Assembly (NCBI GenBank): GCA_023101885.1
Contig: JALPQD010000359.1
Location: 2,328,501-2,392,500, forward strand
Source of the DNA: Typhlomys cinereus
Taxonomy: Eukaryota > Chordata > Mammalia > Rodentia > Platacanthomyidae
Length of the DNA: 64,000 nucleotides
Direction: 5' to 3'
Under the pieces are notes generated by a model. The model did not search any database and was not told where the DNA came from. It saw only the letters and a program-made list of their open reading frames with translations. This document shows positions 60,163 through 64,000 of this stretch, piece after piece. A program made the position numbers and the translations under genes. Position 1 is the stretch's first letter; each line of letters begins with the position of its first letter.

Positions 60163-61130
60163 TTTACTTAATCTCTTTTTTTAACTTCATCTTTTAAAAA
60201 GTATTTAATTCAGTCCTGCTTGATGATGCAGCACAAAGTCTGAAGACTGTTATTAAGATATGTTTCTGATCAACTGAAAACCTTTTCTGACCCAGTAGGC
60301 TGTGAACATTCATGACAGCCCTAAAGGTAATCTTTCATTAATGATTATAGGTTGATAACTGTATCTAGATTATTTATAGCAAAGAAAATTTGCAACATGG
60401 TTCATAATAGTCCAACCAATGAAAAAGTATGGAATATGGATTGAGAATCATCCTGTGGGCAGCCAAGATAGTACATCAGTCTGCACAGTGAAATATTCTG
60501 TGAAAGGGTTATTATTAATAACACTGATAAAGTCATGTCAGACTCTTTTGTTCACATAATCTAGAATTACATAGGTGAAATAAAATGGAAAGGATCAAGA
60601 GAAAATCATCAGTATATTAAAAAATTTTTTGTTAATATATCTAGTCCTTTTGTTCAAATTCCCACTACAAAACTGTAGACTCTGGGCACATGAATGATGA
60701 AATCAGAACAGCAAGAGATAACTTGACTGAAACCTAGAACCAATTCATTTAGAATATGAAATAACAGCACATCAAAAGTAGCATTTTCCACCCTGTCTCC
60801 AACTGCAGTTAGGAAAGCTCATTGAATGATTCCATATCATACATCAAAAGCTTTACAGATTTCCACATTGACCTAAAGGAAAGGAATCAAATGTCCTTGT
60901 ACTTTACAAAGTAATCATAAGCATAGACATTTGTTTAAATATAATAATTTATAAATCATACTGCTAAAAGTTTTTATCACAAAAGTGCCTTAAAATACAC
61001 CATTTTCTACTAAAATTTTGTTGTGAAATAATTGTTGATTAAATGTAGCTGTATGAAATGACATGAGACATTCTGTGTACACTTGACCAGTTTTCCCAAA
61101 TAGTAGCATTCTTCAAGTATAGTCTCATAC
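60163..61130. other. unassigned sequence
   Basis: No gene or repeat family recognised with confidence. Confidence 0.4.
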
Positions 61131-61775
61131 AGTCATTACAGGGACCAGTATGCAGATGCCTCAAAAAAATTGAAAATGGAGCTACCATATGACTCAGCTA
61201 TTCACTCATGAGCATACACCCAAAGGATTCTACATCCACAGAGATACTTACACATTAGTGTTTATTGTGGTATCTTTCACAACAGCAAGAAAATATAGTC
61301 AACATGGATGTTTATCAACAGATGAATGAATAATGAAAGCTGGTACATATACACAACAGAGTTTTATTCAGTTCTAAATTAAAAATTAAATCACATAATT
61401 TTTCATAATTTGAGTGAATCTGAAAAGTATTGTATTAAGTGAGATGACCAAGAATCAGAAAAGCAAAAATCTCATGTTTTCTCTAATGTGTAGATCCTAC
61501 TTTATAATATTTGCATGTATGTAAATAAGATATGTGAGTAGTTTCAGGTTATGGAACTGGATATGAGATCACAGCAATGGAAGAGGAAATGATAAAGACA
61601 GTTCAGTGAGTAAAAGGTGACTTGTGACATGACAATATAAAGGAGACTACAAAAGGGGGAGAGCTTAGAGTAGGGATGATAAAAAAGGGACAATCAAAAC
61701 AAGTTTTGTCTGGAAAAAAATGTCATGAATAAGCCTGCCTGAATCTTTAATAAAGTCCATAAACAGAAATAAATA
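61131..61775 (+). mobile_element. old L1: end of ORF2 and 3' UTR
   Basis: The end-of-ORF2 block order is readable (ggagctaccatatgactcag at 61170-61189, then tggtacatatacacaacaga at 61341-61360), followed by a short 3' UTR ending in an AATAAA-containing A-rich tail. Frames are destroyed. Confidence 0.75.
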
Positions 61776-62172
61776 AAACATTCTATTACTACTTGGATAT
61801 GCTACTGATATTGTTAGAGTCCAGTTCTGACACTGCTAGGAACCTGTGTGTTGTATGCTTATGGCTCCATCCACATCTCTTTGACACCCATCATTTCTTA
61901 GTCTCAGCAAATGCTGCCTGGTTCTCCATTTCCATAATTAGATTTCAGTGCAAGGTTCTAAACTTGGCACCACACAGATGGCTCTGTTTCAACTTAGTGG
62001 ACCTCAGAAGAAAACAAAGAAATAGGAACTTGTGAAGGAACTTGTAGGAAGAGGGAGAAGCAATAGAGAGAAGTCAATGAAAGATGTCAAGGGGTTGCAG
62101 TAATCAGAATACATTATACATGTGGAGGAAACTGCTAAAAAACAAATTCAAGAGAAGTGATTTCAAAGGAAT
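61776..62172. other. unassigned sequence
   Basis: No feature recognised. Confidence 0.4.
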
Positions 62173-62177
62173 ATTAC

Positions 62178-62597
62178 TGTTGCAGTTCGCTTGCATAGTT
62201 GCTGATAAATGACCATCAAACGACTTAAGGGAACAAGGGTTTATCTCTTTTATGATTTCTGGTTATAGTTCTCAGTCCAGCTGGACAGGAGAGCATGCAC
62301 CAACACCAGGGCTGAGGGAATTGGCCACATCATCACAACATAACAACTGAGAGAGGGACAATCCTTACTTGTCAAACCAGCATATCTGGCCAAGTGAACA
62401 GAAGGATGCCAACTCTCTCAACCAGCTCTCTGTGATTTATTCCAGGGCCCAGTCCCACCTACCATAGGCTGGGCCTTCCCCATCAGCTAGACAGTCTCCT
62501 ACAGGTTTGCTCTGGGCTTAACCACTAAACTCTCTACAAATGTGCCTAGAGCTCAAACCCTCAACAGTCAAGTTGACACATGTGCTTAACTATGACA
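62178..62597 (-). mobile_element. solo LTR, ERVL/MaLR-like, with perfect 5-bp target duplication
   Basis: 420 bp, on the minus strand starting TGTCATAGTTAAGCACATG and ending AACTGCAACA, with gataaac near the polyadenylation region. Exact duplication ATTAC at 62173-62177 and 62598-62602. Same family and orientation as 21803-22224. Confidence 0.88.
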
Positions 62598-62661
62598 ATT
62601 ACAGAGATTGGCAGGATGGCAAATCAGACAAAAACAACCATGGCAAAAAGTCAGTAGTGAG

Positions 62662-62939
62662 TCCTGGCAAGGTGGCTCAGCTGTTGAAATGCTTGCTTGC
62701 TGCTCACGCAAAAGAGGATTGGACATCAGCTCTTCAGAAGCCACATACACCAGGTAGACTTGGTGGCCCTCCTATAATTGCGGCCTTGAAGGTGAAGAAT
62801 GGAATTTCCTAGAACAATCTGGCTAGTGATACCAGTCCTGTCAACAAGCTCTATGTTTGATTAGAGATCCTGCCTCCAAGAGAATAAAGTGGGAGAGTGA
62901 GAATGGATGATTTCAAACACCAACCTCAAACTTCCACAT

Positions 62940-62974
<35 letters not shown>

Positions 62975-62980
62975 TGCATG
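62662..62980 (+). mobile_element. B4/B2-like tRNA-derived SINE with (CA)n
   Basis: Head ctggcaaggtggctcagctg, with a second-half block order gattagagatcctgcctcca, then an agaataaagtgggagagtga-like block and a CA tail at 62943-62972. Diverged. Confidence 0.65.
62943..62972. repeat. (CA)n microsatellite
   Basis: CA run of about 30 bp at the end of the SINE. Confidence 0.93.
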
Positions 62981-63084
62981 CATACATATATGTGAGCATG
63001 GACACATAAATGCATCCTCCCCCTTAAATATACATACAAATGAAAATGTAAAAAGATATAATTGAAGAAACTGTTCTCAAGTGC

Positions 63085-63330
63085 CTTTTATGTCAGCCAG
63101 CACTGTGGAGGTGAAGACAGAATCTTCCAGGTTTGCTAGCTGTCATCCTGGCTTCTTTTTCAGGGAGAGACCTTGTCTCAAGGAAATAAAGTTTAGAGTT
63201 ATAGAGCAAGAAACCTGATATTCTCCTCTGATGTCCATGTGCACCCACACACATGCACGGGCATTCAACATGCACATACATATACACCACATGCATATTT
63301 GCACACATACACACACTTAAGAAAGAAGAC
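63085..63330 (+). mobile_element. SINE 3' half (B4-like)
   Basis: Contains the same second-half blocks as the preceding SINE (agggagagaccttgtctcaa near 63162, ctctgatgtccatgtgc near 63226) and a CA-rich end. The tRNA head is not visible. Confidence 0.5.
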
Positions 63331-63339
63331 TATTATAAT

Positions 63340-63434
63340 CTGGGTATGGAAGGCCGAGGCTGAAGGATATATGAGTCCAGAACAGCCTTCTATGCATGTC
63401 AAGATTATGTCTCAAAGCAAACAAACAAAACACA
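63340..63434 (+). mobile_element. B1-like SINE fragment
   Basis: aatctgggtatggaaggccgaggctgaagga with a terminal gtctcaaagcaaacaaacaa matches the rodent B1 layout (Alu/7SL-derived). About 95 bp, diverged. The A-tail carries an (AAAC)-like motif. Confidence 0.6.
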
Positions 63435-63534
63435 CCAGATAAGTGGGATTAAATATCATAAATGTTGGAAACAGCTTTTTTCAGAAGGCACAATTATGAA
63501 AAGTACATTGAAATTACTGCAGGAATTTAAAAAA

Positions 63535-63985
63535 ATCTGTCTTTTTATTGCTGAGTAATGTTCTATGATGCAGATGTACCAGAGTTTGTTTCATTGTCTG
63601 TACTAGAAGACATCTGGGTTGTGCTGCATTTTTTAGCTATTGTGAGTAAACTTACTATAATATTAGAGTATGGGTTTTATGTCTGCAGGTCTATATTTCT
63701 CTGAACTAAATGCCTACAAGTACAGTTGCTGGATTAGATGACAACTGCCTAGGCCATTTTTTAAGAAACCTAACCATTTTCCACAGCAGCTCTACATACA
63801 GGTTTCTGTTACTGCTTTGCCTTCGGTTTCCAAAGTTTGACTCTATCTTGGCATAAAATTTGCTTTGACTTATAATGTTTGGGATTCATTCACTTGGCTC
63901 GTTCATTTGAAAGTTTGGGGTGGTTTCAGTTAAATTAGGAAGCCATCAGTCATTATTTTTTCGAGCACTCTCTAATGCTGCTTCC
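63535..63985 (-). mobile_element. ancient L1: end of ORF2 and 3' UTR, minus strand
   Basis: Antisense end-of-ORF2 blocks: ttattgctgagtaatgttct (63546-63565), gacatctgggttgtgctgca and gttgctggattagatgacaa. 63820-63985 resembles an old L1 3' region and may belong to a different piece. It runs to the window edge. Confidence 0.65.
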
Positions 63986-64000
63986 TGTTTTCCTTAGGGA

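Noticed and set aside
1..64000. CRISPR array, bacterial operon or phage-type system
   Set aside because: No spaced direct repeats of that kind, no dense coding and no ribosome binding sites. The repeat content is mammalian.

Overview
This window looks like a piece of non-coding chromosomal DNA from a rodent. It is AT-rich and made of layered retrotransposons, with no supportable host protein-coding gene, rRNA or tRNA gene. The rodent assignment rests on L1 elements with rodent-type 3' UTRs (including an Lx-like one), B1-, B2/B3- and B4-like SINEs, and many MaLR/ERVL-type solo LTRs. The youngest SINE is a tRNA-derived family that does not match the mouse B2 consensus I know, so the animal is probably not Mus or Rattus. 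A jerboa, kangaroo-rat/pocket-mouse or beaver lineage would fit, but I cannot name the species.

Layout. 1-13 kb: unassigned sequence with tRNA-type SINEs, an inverted pair of solo LTRs (1951-2344 plus, 3154-3548 minus), two Lx-like L1 3' UTR pieces (5330-6660, 12656-13070), a 5'-truncated L1 tail with target-site duplication (7884-8507) and an ERV2-like LTR (13071-13646). 13.7-17.1 kb: an ancient L1 on the minus strand, interrupted by a MaLR LTR, a SINE and a GATA microsatellite. 17-31 kb: mostly unassigned, with L1 pieces, solo LTRs and one young SINE.

31.6-48 kb is the core. An old, roughly full-length L1 lies on the minus strand (about 31660-45945). It has been invaded three times: twice by 5'-truncated minus-strand L1s (33334-34007 and 36977-37622) and once by a full-length plus-strand L1 (38438-44888) that landed inside the old ORF1. 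Subtracting the three inserts leaves about 6.5 kb, the size expected of one complete L1. The plus-strand element keeps a GC-rich tandem 5' UTR, an open ORF1 (315 codons) and a whole ORF2 length broken by two nonsense mutations and two one-base deletions. Its 3' end appears to carry about 150 bp of transduced flank with its own AATAAA and poly(A), before an 18-bp target-site duplication. Next to it (45946-48003) is a minus-strand MaLR provirus-like element with one complete and one truncated LTR, a Leu-type primer binding site and a 143-codon gag-like reading frame.

48-64 kb: unassigned sequence carrying young SINEs with clean target duplications, an ancient mammalian repeat (50380-51345), more L1 3' UTRs, a MaLR LTR (59796-60157), an ERVL/MaLR-like solo LTR with a perfect 5-bp duplication (62178-62597), and SINE and L1 fragments to the end. 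Nothing here forms an operon-like or host gene system. The interest lies in the nested retrotransposons, the L1 transduction and promoter structure, and a lineage-restricted SINE.
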